Assembly: GCF_017676385.1 (NCBI RefSeq)
Contig: NZ_JAFFZN010000011.1
Span: 142,484 to 206,483 of the forward strand
Source: Streptomyces spirodelae
GTDB taxonomy: Bacteria; Actinomycetota; Actinomycetes; Streptomycetales; Streptomycetaceae
Length of the DNA stretch: 64,000 nt
Direction of reading: 5' to 3'
The notes below the pieces were generated by a model that did no database searches, was not told where the DNA came from, and saw only the letters and a list, made by a program, of their open reading frames with translations. Positions 51,370 through 59,806 of the stretch are shown piece after piece; position 1 is the stretch's first letter, and the number at the start of each line of letters is the position of its first letter. The translations under genes and the position numbers were made by a program.

Positions 51370-52665
51370 ATGCCTGGCGACCCCGTGGACGGTGCGCGCT
51401 CCCGCACCCGTATTCCGTTCTCCGTCTACGTGCTGGGACTCTCCGTCTTCGCGCTTGGCACCTCGGAGTTCATGCTGACGGGGCTTCTCCAGCCGCTGGC
51501 CCGCGATCTGGGGGTGTCGATCCCGCAGGCGGGGCTGCTGGTGTCGGCGTTCGCGGTGGGCATGGTGGTGGGGGCACCGGTGCTGGCCGCCGCGACGCTG
51601 CGGCTGCCGCGCCGGACGACGCTGATCGTGCTGCTCGGGGCCTTCGCGCTGGGGCATGTCGTGGGTGCGCTGGCGCCCACGTACGAGGTGCTGTTCGTCT
51701 CGCGGATCGTCAGCGCGCTGGCGTGTGCCGGGTTCTGGGCGGTCGGTTCGGCGGTCGCCGTCTCGCTGGTGCCGGAGAACGCCCGGGCCCGCGCCATGGC
51801 GATCATGGTGGGCGGGCTGAGCGTCGCCAATATCGCCGGGGTGCCTGCGGGCTCGTTCCTGGGGCAGCAGGCCGGGTGGCGCGCGGCGTTCTGGGCGGTC
51901 GCGGCGCTGGCGGCCCTCGCGGTGGCCGGAGTACTGGCGTCCGTGCCCGACCCCCCTGTACCGACTGGTGCCCAGGCGCCCGACCTCCGGCGGGAGCTGC
52001 GCATCTACCGCGACAAGCAGGTGTGGCTCGCGCTGGTGACCATCGCGCTGAACGCGGGTGCCGTCTTCGCGTTCTTCTCCTACCTCGCGCCACTGCTCAC
52101 CGAGGTCGCGGGCGTGCCGGAGAGCTGGGTGCCCAGCGTGCTCGCACTGTTCGGACTCGGCGGGCTGATCGGTACGGTGATCGGCGGACGGATCGCGGAC
52201 GCTCACCTGTTCGGCACGATGTACGGCGGTATCGCCGCGTCCGCCATCGTGCTGACCCTGCTGGCGCTGCTCGCCGAGTACCGGTGGGCGGCGATCGCGC
52301 TGGCGCTGCTGCTCGGTGTCACGGCCTTCACCACGGGTCCCGCGCTCAACGCCCGGATGTTCAACGCGGCCGACGCGGCACCGACCCTCGCCGGGGCCAC
52401 CGCCACCGCCTCGTTCAACATCGGCAACACCGTGGGGCCCTGGGTGGGCGGCCTGGCCATCTCCGCCGGGTGGGGGTACGCGGCCGTCGCCTGGGTCGGC
52501 ACCGCGATGGCGGCCTCCGCCGTACTGACCACGGCCATCTCCTCCCGGGTTCGGAGCCGCGCCCTCTCCCGGCGGGACCTCCCCCATCGCCCGCCGCAGC
52601 GGCGCGCACCCCACGAGACGTGCCCGGCGGTGCCGGACCCGGCGAACCCCACCGCGGGGGGCTGA
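51370..52665 (+). CDS. Cmx/CmrA-like MFS exporter
   Basis: 431 residues from ATG 51370 (GGAGAGG). Twelve helices. The N-terminal PFSVYVLGLSVFALGTSEFM and the GTSEFMLTGLLQPLARDLGV signature are those of the DHA1 chloramphenicol exporters Cmx/CmrA of actinomycetes, with motif C-like VANIAGVPAGSFLGQQAGWR. The ~40-residue C-terminal tail is basic and Pro-rich. Chloramphenicol or similar drug efflux is the family-based guess. Confidence 0.85.
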   Translation: MPGDPVDGARSRTRIPFSVYVLGLSVFALGTSEFMLTGLLQPLARDLGVSIPQAGLLVSAFAVGMVVGAPVLAAATLRLPRRTTLIVLLGAFALGHVVGALAPTYEVLFVSRIVSALACAGFWAVGSAVAVSLVPENARARAMAIMVGGLSVANIAGVPAGSFLGQQAGWRAAFWAVAALAALAVAGVLASVPDPPVPTGAQAPDLRRELRIYRDKQVWLALVTIALNAGAVFAFFSYLAPLLTEVAGVPESWVPSVLALFGLGGLIGTVIGGRIADAHLFGTMYGGIAASAIVLTLLALLAEYRWAAIALALLLGVTAFTTGPALNARMFNAADAAPTLAGATATASFNIGNTVGPWVGGLAISAGWGYAAVAWVGTAMAASAVLTTAISSRVRSRALSRRDLPHRPPQRRAPHETCPAVPDPANPTAGG

Positions 52666-52696
52666 GGCCGTACGGTCACCGCGGCACACCGGTGGC

Positions 52697-52767
52697 TGAG
52701 CGCGCACACGGCGGAGCCGCACATCGACACAGGCCCACGCCCCTTCGGGCCGCCCCCATCAGGTCGG
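52697..52767. repeat. Dispersed intergenic repeat, copy D
   Basis: GGCGGAGCCGCACATCGACA followed by CAGGCCCACGCCCC matches copy C (40351-40412) over about 45 bp. It lies between convergent genes and ends at the DUF4031 stop, again at a 3' end. Confidence 0.65.
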
Positions 52768-53028
52768 TCAGCGGCCCTTCGGGGTGCGGAGGCCGGCGGC
52801 CGTCAGGCGGTGGAGGAGTTCCTTGGAGCCGACCGGGACGGCGCCGGCGCGCACCGCCGCGTCGTACAGCGAAGCCGGCACGTCGTAGTGGTCGCCGTCG
52901 AAGGCGCGCGGCGGGCATCCGAGGTCGGCGGCGAAGCTGTGGAGTTCCTCGTAGGAGACGTCGCTCACGAGGTGGGACCACATGCGGCCGTGCCCGGGCC
53001 AGATCGGCGGGTCGATGTAGAGCGTCAC
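52768..53028 (-). CDS. DUF4031 family protein
   Basis: 86 residues from GTG 53028. It matches DUF4031: VTLYIDPPIWPGHGRMWSHL, then FAADLGCPPRAFDGDHYDVP and the end LLHRLTAAGLRTPKG. Typical length for the family. It lies 16 nt after the next gene's stop on the same strand, so the two are likely an operon. Function unknown. Confidence 0.85.
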   Translation of the reverse strand: MTLYIDPPIWPGHGRMWSHLVSDVSYEELHSFAADLGCPPRAFDGDHYDVPASLYDAAVRAGAVPVGSKELLHRLTAAGLRTPKGR

Positions 53029-53044
53029 CCGGTGGGCCCCTGGC

Positions 53045-53452
53045 TCACAGCTTGCCGCCCAGGTAGCCCACCCGGGCCACAACCGTGGAGGTCTTGCCGC
53101 ACACCCAGTTGGGCTCCTCGCCCAGTTCGGGCTCGACGTCGAGCGCGTGCGGGTCCGAGCCGACGCACACGGGGCAGACCGGCCAGCGTCCGTACCGTTC
53201 GAGCAGCGCGTCCTGCACGTCCTGCGCCACCAGCCCGTCCACGAAGGCCACGCCCTCCGGCCACTGGCCGACCCACCAGCGGCGGTGCGTGACGGCCTCC
53301 TCGACCAGCGAGACGATGTCGGCGCGCGCCACGTCACTGGCCTCCAGATCGGCGAGGATCAGCGCGCGGGCCGCGTGCAGCGCCCGCTCCAGCGCGTCCT
53401 GGTGGCCGTGTTCCGGCGGGCCCGGCTCCGGTGCGGGTTCCTTCGGTTCCAT
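53045..53452 (-). CDS. Small protein with Cys pair, upstream of DUF4031
   Basis: 135 residues from ATG 53452. An acidic Pro/Glu N-terminus and a helical first half (ALHAARALILADLEA) precede a central HRRWWVGQWPEGVAFVDGLV. The CPVCVGSDPH motif and a later single Cys (NWVCGKT) suggest a small metal-binding or zinc-ribbon-like element. The GGAGG lies only one base from the ATG. Conserved in gene order with DUF4031; function unknown. Confidence 0.65.
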   Translation of the reverse strand: MEPKEPAPEPGPPEHGHQDALERALHAARALILADLEASDVARADIVSLVEEAVTHRRWWVGQWPEGVAFVDGLVAQDVQDALLERYGRWPVCPVCVGSDPHALDVEPELGEEPNWVCGKTSTVVARVGYLGGKL

Positions 53453-53539
53453 ACCTCCATTGCACCACTGCGGACGATCGCACCACCGCGAACGGGGCAG
53501 GATCACAGCTCACGCCGCGTCGGGCATTGACGGTGCACC

Positions 53540-53588
53540 GATATGAAAATATCTTCCACCCGTGAGCAGTGACCTGAAGGAAAATTTC
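53540..53588. promoter_or_regulatory. AT-rich palindromes flanking the murR-like start
   Basis: GATAT-GAAA-ATATC (53540-53553) lies just before the GTG start, and GAAAATTTC (53580-53588) lies 18 bp inside the gene. Both are AT-rich dyads in a very GC-rich region. MurR/RpiR regulators in actinomycetes bind GAAA/TTTC-type sites, so autoregulation is plausible. Confidence 0.5.
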
Positions 53589-54575
53589 GCCTTCCGTCCG
53601 GGACGCCGCCCGGCAGGGCCCGGCACTCAGCCCCCGGCCCCCCGCGCGGCGGCCGAGGCCGGCGCCGGCGCGCCCGCGCGGAACACCAACCGCCCCGGGC
53701 CCACCGCGCTCGCGGCGAAGGTCCGCACCATGGCGCCCTCGATGACACGTTCGATGCAGCGCGTGGCCGAAGCCGTCGCCAGCGACCCGGCGGGGTGCGC
53801 GCAGCTCACCGTCACGGGCCTGGCCGAGCGCACGGGCACCAGCGAGGCCACCGTGGTGCGCACCTCCCGGCTGCTGGGCTACCCCGGCTACCGCGACCTG
53901 CGGCTCGCCCTCGCCGGGCTCGCGGCGCAGCAGGAGTCCGGCGCGGCCCCCGCCGTCACCGCCGACATCGTCGTCGACGACCCGATCGCCGACGTCGTGG
54001 CCAAGCTGGCGCTCGACGAGCAGCAGACGCTCGCGGACACCGCGGCCGGGCTCGATGTCGCGCAGGTGGAGGCGGCCGTCGCGGCGATGGCCACAGCACG
54101 GCGTATCGACGTATACGGCGTCGGCGCCTCCGGTCTCGTCAGCCAGGACCTGGCGCAGAAACTGCTGCGCATCGGCATGGTGGCGCACAGCCATGCGGAC
54201 CCGCATCTGGCCGTCACCAACGCCGTTCAGCTGCGCGCCGGAGATGTCGCCGTCGCCATCACCCATTCGGGGCGGACGGTGGACGTCATCGAGCCGCTGC
54301 GGGTCGCCTTCGACCAGGGCGCCACCACGATCGCGATCACCGGCCGCCCGGACGGCGAGGTCGCCCAGTACGCCGACCACGTGCTGACGACCTCCACAGC
54401 GCGCGAGAGCGAGCTGCGCCCGGCGGCGATGTCGAGCAGGACCAGCCAACTCCTCGTGGTGGACTGCCTGTTCATAGGGGTGGCCCAGCGTACGTACGAG
54501 ACGGCGGCGCCCGCGCTGTCCGCCTCCTACGAGGCGCTGGCACACCGCCACTCCCCCAGGCCGCGCACCCGCTGA
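53562..54575 (+). CDS. MurR/RpiR-family regulator
   Basis: 337 residues from GTG 53562; no Shine-Dalgarno is visible and the mRNA may be near-leaderless. After a Pro/Ala-rich N-terminus it has an RpiR helix-turn-helix (MQRVAEAVASDP ... LAERTGTSEATVVRTSRLLG) and a SIS sugar-phosphate-binding domain (IDVYGVGASGLVSQDLAQKL, VAITHSGRTVDVIEPL). It lies directly before murQ and a PTS gene, so it probably senses MurNAc-6-phosphate and controls this cluster. Confidence 0.88.
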   Translation: MSSDLKENFAFRPGRRPAGPGTQPPAPRAAAEAGAGAPARNTNRPGPTALAAKVRTMAPSMTRSMQRVAEAVASDPAGCAQLTVTGLAERTGTSEATVVRTSRLLGYPGYRDLRLALAGLAAQQESGAAPAVTADIVVDDPIADVVAKLALDEQQTLADTAAGLDVAQVEAAVAAMATARRIDVYGVGASGLVSQDLAQKLLRIGMVAHSHADPHLAVTNAVQLRAGDVAVAITHSGRTVDVIEPLRVAFDQGATTIAITGRPDGEVAQYADHVLTTSTARESELRPAAMSSRTSQLLVVDCLFIGVAQRTYETAAPALSASYEALAHRHSPRPRTR

Positions 54576-54699
54576 GGCCCCCACCGCCCGCGCACCCGCT
54601 GAAGGCCCCGCCGACCACGCGCCCGTACGGCCCCACCGGCCGCACCCGCCGCGCCGCGGCCCACCGGACTCCGCCCTGAGCCACAGAAAGCGCGCCCCC

Positions 54700-55917
54700 A
54701 TGACCACCTCACAGCCCACCGCCTCACAGCCAGGCGCCACACAACCCGCCACCGCACAGCCCGGCACGTCCCAGCCGAACGGCACCCCACAGCCGCCCGG
54801 CACCCCACAGCCGCCCGGCACCCCACAGCCGCCCGGCACGCCGCAGCCGAACGGCGCGTCACAGCCTGGCGTGTCACAGCCGAGCGGCACCGCGCGTTCC
54901 GGCGAGCGCGCCGACGCCGACGGCCTCGGTACCGACGGCCCAGGTACCGACGTCCAAGGTGCCGGGGCCGGGCGCTCGCGCTACGGCGACCTGCGGCGGG
55001 AGCTGGACACGCTCACCACCGAGGCGTTCCGCAGCGAGCTGGCCGAGATCGACCAGCTCCCGACGCTGGAGATCGCCCGCACCATGAACGGCGAGGACAG
55101 CACGGTGCCTGCGGCCGTCGCCGCACAGCTACCCGAGATCGCCGCCGCCATCGACGCCGTCGCCGCGCGGATGGCACGCGGCGGTCGCCTCCTCTACGCG
55201 GGCGCCGGCACGGCGGGCCGGATGGGCGTGCTGGACGCCAGCGAGTGCCCGCCGACCTTCAACACGGAACCGGGCCAGGTCGCCGGCGTGATCGCGGGCG
55301 GTCCCGGCGCGATGGTGGACTCGGTGGAGGGCGCCGAGGACAGCGCCGAGGCGGCGGCAGCCGATCTGGCGGCGCTCGGCGTGACGGCGAACGACACGGT
55401 GGTCGGCATCTCCGCTTCGGGCCGTACGCCCTTCGCCGTCGGCGCCGTCGAGTACGCGCGCTCCCTCGGCGCGCTCACGGTGGGGCTGGCCTGCAACGAG
55501 GGCTCGGTGCTCGGCGCCGCGGCCGAGCACCGTATCGAGGTCGTCGTCGGGCCCGAACTGCTGACCGGCTCCACCCGGCTCAAGGCCGGTACGGCACAGA
55601 AGCTCGTGCTCAACATGCTCTCCACCATCACCATGATCCGGCTCGGCAAGACCTACGGAAACCTGATGGTGGACCTGCGCGCCTCCAACGAGAAGCTGCG
55701 GGCGCGGTCCCGGCGCATCGTGGCGCTCGCGACCGGCGCGCCGGACGAGGAGATCGAAGCGGCGCTGGCGGCCACGGACGGCGAGGTCAAGGCCGCGATC
55801 CTCACCCTGCTCGGCGATGTCGACGGCTCCACCGCCCAGCGGCTGCTCGCCGCCTCGCACGGGCACTTGCGCGCGGCGCTGTCAGCGGCGACCGGCGCCG
55901 ACGACGGCCGCGCCTGA
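54700..55917 (+). CDS. murQ: N-acetylmuramic acid 6-phosphate etherase
   Basis: 405 residues. Residues ~95-400 are a complete MurQ/SIS domain: YAGAGTAGRMGVLDASECPP, VEGAEDSAEAAAADLA, VVGISASGRTPF, and the end DVDGSTAQRLLAAS. The enzyme cleaves the lactyl ether of MurNAc-6-P in peptidoglycan recycling. The first ~90 residues are an unusual SQP/GTPQPP low-complexity tail with 18-bp repeats (54781-54852). Usual MurQ is about 300 residues, so the true start may be internal (for example near residue 96), but no better RBS is obvious. Confidence 0.88.
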   Translation: MTTSQPTASQPGATQPATAQPGTSQPNGTPQPPGTPQPPGTPQPPGTPQPNGASQPGVSQPSGTARSGERADADGLGTDGPGTDVQGAGAGRSRYGDLRRELDTLTTEAFRSELAEIDQLPTLEIARTMNGEDSTVPAAVAAQLPEIAAAIDAVAARMARGGRLLYAGAGTAGRMGVLDASECPPTFNTEPGQVAGVIAGGPGAMVDSVEGAEDSAEAAAADLAALGVTANDTVVGISASGRTPFAVGAVEYARSLGALTVGLACNEGSVLGAAAEHRIEVVVGPELLTGSTRLKAGTAQKLVLNMLSTITMIRLGKTYGNLMVDLRASNEKLRARSRRIVALATGAPDEEIEAALAATDGEVKAAILTLLGDVDGSTAQRLLAASHGHLRAALSAATGADDGRA

Positions 55918-56019
55918 CCCCGCACCTGCCCGCACTCCCCCACGCACACACCCCCTGCACCACCCGCACCACCCGCGAAGTCCGCACCATGGCACCACTC
56001 AAAGAAGAGCGACCGCACC

Positions 56020-57696
56020 ATGAGCACTGACGGCACCAAAGACAGCCCTGAGGCCAACCCGAACAAGCAGCTCGCCGAGGCGATTCTCCCGCTCGTCGGA
56101 GGCGCGGCGAACGTCACCTCCGTCACCCACTGCATGACCCGGATGCGGCTCGGCCTCGCCGACCGCTCCCTCGTACGGGACGAGCCCCTCAAGGCGCTCC
56201 CGGACGTGATGGGCGTGGTCGAGGACGACACGTACCAGATCGTGCTGGGCCCCGGGAAGGTCGCCCGGGTGACGCCGGAGTTCGAGGCGCTGGTCCGGAC
56301 GGCGCCCGCAACCGCACCGGCCTCGACCTCGGCATCGACCTCGGCATCGACAGGGGCAGAGGCAGCGGAGTCGGCGTTGGCGTCGGCGTCCGGCCCGGCG
56401 CCGTCCGGGCTCTCGGGCACCAGGACGGCCGAAGACCTGGCAGCCGAGGGGGCGGCGATCCGCGCGACCCGCAAGGAGAAGAACGCCACGCCGGTGAAGC
56501 TGATACTGCGCCGGATCGCCAATATCTTCGTCCCCCTCATCCCCGCGCTGATCGGCTGCGGCATCGTCGCGGGCATCAACGGGCTGCTGGCCAACGCGGG
56601 CTGGCTGCCGACGCTCACTCCGGCGCTGGCGGCGATCGCCAGCGGCTTCATGTCGCTGATCGCGGTCTTCGTCGGGCTGAACACCGCACGGGAGTTCGGT
56701 GGTACGCCGGTGCTCGGCGGCGCCGCGGCGGCCGTCATCGTCTTCCCCGGGGTCGCCGACGTCTCGGCGTTCGGCCAGAAGCTGGCCCCGGGGCAGGGCG
56801 GCGTACTCGGCGCGCTGTTCGCGGCGCTGCTGGCGGTGTACGTGGAGAAGGCGTGCCGCCGCCTCGTACCGTCCGCCGTGGACGTCCTGGTCACGCCCAC
56901 GGTGACGGTGCTGGTCGCGGGGCTGGTCACGCTGTTCGGACTGATGTACGTGTGCGGCGAGATCGCCACCGGCATCGGGCACGTCGCCGACTGGCTCCTC
57001 CAGCACGGCGGAGCAGCGGCCGGATTCGTCCTGGGAGGTCTGTTCCTGCCGCTGGTGATGCTGGGGCTGCACCAGGCGCTCATCCCCATCCACACCACAC
57101 TGATCGAGCAGAGCGGCTACACCGTGCTGCTGCCCATCCTCGCGATGGCGGGCGCCGGCCAGGTCGGCGCGGCGGTCGCCATCTACCTGCGGCTGCGCCG
57201 CAACACCTCGATCCGCAAGACCATCCGCTCCGCCCTCCCCGCCGGTTTCCTCGGCGTGGGCGAGCCGCTGATCTACGGCGTCTCACTGCCGCTGGGCCGT
57301 CCGTTCATCACGGCGTGTGTGGGCGGTGCCTTCGGCGGCGGCGTCGTGGGCCTGTTCTACCAACTGGGCACCTCGGTCGGCTCCACCGCCATCGGCCCCT
57401 CCGGCTGGGCACTCTTCCCGCTGCTGAAGGGCAACCACGGCCTGGGCGCCATCGCCGCGATCTACGGGCTGGGGCTCGCGGCCGGCTACCTGGTCGGCTT
57501 CGGGGCGACGTACTTCTTCGGCTTTAGCAAGCAGATGCTGAGCGAGCTGAACGCGCCTTCGGAGGCGGAAGCGGAAGCGCCTGATCCCGAAGGCGGTCCC
57601 TCCTCCGAGGGCCCCTCGCCCGAACCCCCGCAGCCGGGCAGCCCGAGCCCCAGCCCGGCCCCGGCTCCCACGGGCGGCAGCGGCTCACTCGTCTGA
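56020..57696 (+). CDS. PTS EIIBC component, probably MurNAc-type
   Basis: 558 residues. Residues ~15-90 form the EIIB domain with the phosphorylated Cys in SVTHCMTRMRLGL. A Ser/Thr/Ala linker (about 95-135) leads to an EIIC domain with about 10 helices (LILRRIANIFVPLIPALIGC, GVGEPLIYGVSLPLGRPF). No EIIA domain is attached, so phosphate must come from a separate EIIA. Placement after murR-like and murQ suggests MurNAc or a related amino sugar. The C-terminal ~45 residues are Glu/Pro/Ser-rich. Confidence 0.85.
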   Translation: MSTDGTKDSPEANPNKQLAEAILPLVGGAANVTSVTHCMTRMRLGLADRSLVRDEPLKALPDVMGVVEDDTYQIVLGPGKVARVTPEFEALVRTAPATAPASTSASTSASTGAEAAESALASASGPAPSGLSGTRTAEDLAAEGAAIRATRKEKNATPVKLILRRIANIFVPLIPALIGCGIVAGINGLLANAGWLPTLTPALAAIASGFMSLIAVFVGLNTAREFGGTPVLGGAAAAVIVFPGVADVSAFGQKLAPGQGGVLGALFAALLAVYVEKACRRLVPSAVDVLVTPTVTVLVAGLVTLFGLMYVCGEIATGIGHVADWLLQHGGAAAGFVLGGLFLPLVMLGLHQALIPIHTTLIEQSGYTVLLPILAMAGAGQVGAAVAIYLRLRRNTSIRKTIRSALPAGFLGVGEPLIYGVSLPLGRPFITACVGGAFGGGVVGLFYQLGTSVGSTAIGPSGWALFPLLKGNHGLGAIAAIYGLGLAAGYLVGFGATYFFGFSKQMLSELNAPSEAEAEAPDPEGGPSSEGPSPEPPQPGSPSPSPAPAPTGGSGSLV

Positions 57697-57734
57697 GTCC
57701 GGGCGCCCCGGGGCCCCGTCCCCGGGGCGGGGCC

Positions 57735-58991
57735 TCAGCCCACCTCGGTCGCGGCGGCCGCACCGGGGCCCACGGCCGTACCGGCGTCGCCTGTCGCATC
57801 CGAGTGCGCGGCGGCCACCCGCGAAGCGCGGCGGCTGTCCCGGCCGCCGCCGCGCAGGTCCGGGAGCAGGGTGAGGACACCCAGTGCGGCCATGCCCACC
57901 CCGATCCACACCGGGGAGACCAGCCCGAAGCGGGGAATCGCGAGGCCGCCCAGAGCCGAGCCGATGATGATGCCGAGGGTGATGAAGGACGAGTGGACGG
58001 TGTTGACCAGCGGCCCGGTGTTGCCCGCGCGCTGGACACGGGTGGCCATGGCGGGGTTCATGGTGACGCCCACCAGGCCGATGGCCAGCATGAAGACGAC
58101 GGCTCCTGCGGGCACTTCGGCCAGCAGCGCGAAGGCGGCGAGGAAGACGCCGAGGCTGATCAGGCCGGTCAGCAGCACCGCGACGGTGTAGCGGTCGGCG
58201 AGGCGGCCGACGATCGCGTTGCCCACCAGGTTGGCTGCGCCGTAGGCGACGAGCAGCAGCGGCACACTGCCGGTGGAGAACCCGGAGACCTCGGTGAGGA
58301 TCGGGTTGAAGTAGCTGAACGCCGAGAAGGTCGCACCGATCACCAGCGTGCTGGTCGACAGCACCAGCCACAGCCTCGGTGCGCGGAAGACCCCCAGTTC
58401 CCCGCGCAGCCCGCCGCCCGCGCCGCTGCCGCCGCTCTCCTGCCGTTCCAACCGGGGCACCCACACCAGCGTCGCCACGGCGGCCAGGACGGTCATCACC
58501 GTGACGGCCCAGAACGCGCTGCGCCAGCCGTACCGTTCACCGATGAACGTGGACAGCGGCAGCCCGAGCAGGGTGCCGAGCATCAGCCCGTTGAGCGCCA
58601 CGGAGACGGCGCGTCCGGCCAACCGGGGCTCGACGAGCCGTACGCTGAGCGAGATCGCCGCACCCAGGAACGCGGCGGAGGCGGTGCCGCTGACGATCCG
58701 CGCGGCGAGCATCACCGCGTAACCGGAGGCGAGCGCGGCCAGGACGTTGCCGGCCAGAAAGATCCCGAACAGCAGCAGCAGCGCTTGCTTGGGCCGCAGC
58801 CGCAGCACCCCGGCGGCGAGGAAGGGTCCGCCGACGGTCATCGCGGCGGCGAACGCGGTCACGAGGTAGCCGACCTGTGAGACGGAGACGTCCAGCCCGT
58901 CCCCGATCTGCGGCATCAGCCCCGCGACCAGGAACTCGCTGGTGACCATGGAGAAGATCCCTGCGGCCATGAGATAGACGGTCAGTGGCAT
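57735..58991 (-). CDS. DHA1-type MFS exporter
   Basis: 418 residues from ATG 58991. Twelve helices beginning TVYLMAAGIFSMVTSEFLVAG, with GYLVTAFAAAMTVGGPFLAAG and an SYFNPILTEVSGFS segment. It belongs to the DHA1 AraJ/Cmx-like group. It lies 199 bp after a TetR gene on the same strand; TGAACCGATCAGTACA in that gap is a possible TetR site. Drug or metabolite export is likely. Confidence 0.85.
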   Translation of the reverse strand: MPLTVYLMAAGIFSMVTSEFLVAGLMPQIGDGLDVSVSQVGYLVTAFAAAMTVGGPFLAAGVLRLRPKQALLLLFGIFLAGNVLAALASGYAVMLAARIVSGTASAAFLGAAISLSVRLVEPRLAGRAVSVALNGLMLGTLLGLPLSTFIGERYGWRSAFWAVTVMTVLAAVATLVWVPRLERQESGGSGAGGGLRGELGVFRAPRLWLVLSTSTLVIGATFSAFSYFNPILTEVSGFSTGSVPLLLVAYGAANLVGNAIVGRLADRYTVAVLLTGLISLGVFLAAFALLAEVPAGAVVFMLAIGLVGVTMNPAMATRVQRAGNTGPLVNTVHSSFITLGIIIGSALGGLAIPRFGLVSPVWIGVGMAALGVLTLLPDLRGGGRDSRRASRVAAAHSDATGDAGTAVGPGAAAATEVG

Positions 58992-59190
58992 CCGCGTGCT
59001 CCCGAGTGTGTGCGGTGGTTCGACCACCGCGTTGTGTACTGATCGGTTCAAAACTTGCCCAGCGTGAACCGCCTCCGTGCAGGCGCGAGCCACGGAGGGC
59101 TTCAGTACGTGAGCACGGAGGGCTTCAGCAACTGAAAGACCTCACGGACCGGAAGCCGGCGCAGACCCCCGCGAGCGAGGGGCGCCGGCG

Positions 59191-59787
59191 TCAGCGTTTG
59201 AGCGCACCCAGCGCCGTGACGGCGATCCCCTCCAGCGCCGTACGGTCCGCACCACCCTGCGCGGAGACCCGCATGCCGCCGATGACGGCGTTGACGAAGC
59301 GGGCCAGCGTCTCCGGGTCGCGGTCGGCCACGATGTCACCGGCCCGCTGCCCCGCCTCGACGGTGGCCCGCAGCGCGTCGAGACGCACCCGCAGATCCCG
59401 GGCCAGCACCCGGTCGATCTCCGGGTCCCTGGCCGCCGACTCGACCGTGGTGTTGACGGACAGACAGCCGATGCTCCGGCCTTCCGGCCGCTGCGTGAAC
59501 TCCTGATCCATGATTCGTTCGAACAGCGCTGCGATCCGCTCCAGCGCCGGCCGCCCGGCGTCCTCCAGGATCTCCAGCTGGCTCGCAGTCATGGTGTCCA
59601 CATAGCGGCTCAACGCGCGCTGGAAGAGGTCGTGTTTGCTGCTGAAGGTGTTGTAGATGCTGCTGCGCCCCAGACCGGTCGCCACACACAGGTCCTGGGT
59701 CGAGGTGGCTTCGTACCCCTTCTCCCAGAACGCGCGCATCGCCGCATCCAGGGCCCGCTCCTCGTCGAACAGTCTCGGCCGGGCCAT
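59191..59787 (-). CDS. TetR-family regulator
   Basis: 198 residues from ATG 59787. The helix-turn-helix is ARPRLFDEERALDAAMRAF, then GYEATSTQDLCVATGLGRSS and IYNTFSSKHDLFQRAL. The C-terminal domain carries SIGCLSVNTTVESAARDPE, as in the AcrR/YcdC-like regulators with TetR_C_16 type ends. It starts 19 nt after the stop of the P450/PEP-mutase fusion gene, so it is probably in the same transcript, and it precedes the DHA1 exporter. Confidence 0.88.
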   Translation of the reverse strand: MARPRLFDEERALDAAMRAFWEKGYEATSTQDLCVATGLGRSSIYNTFSSKHDLFQRALSRYVDTMTASQLEILEDAGRPALERIAALFERIMDQEFTQRPEGRSIGCLSVNTTVESAARDPEIDRVLARDLRVRLDALRATVEAGQRAGDIVADRDPETLARFVNAVIGGMRVSAQGGADRTALEGIAVTALGALKR

Positions 59788-59806
59788 GAACAGCACTGTA
59801 GCACGG

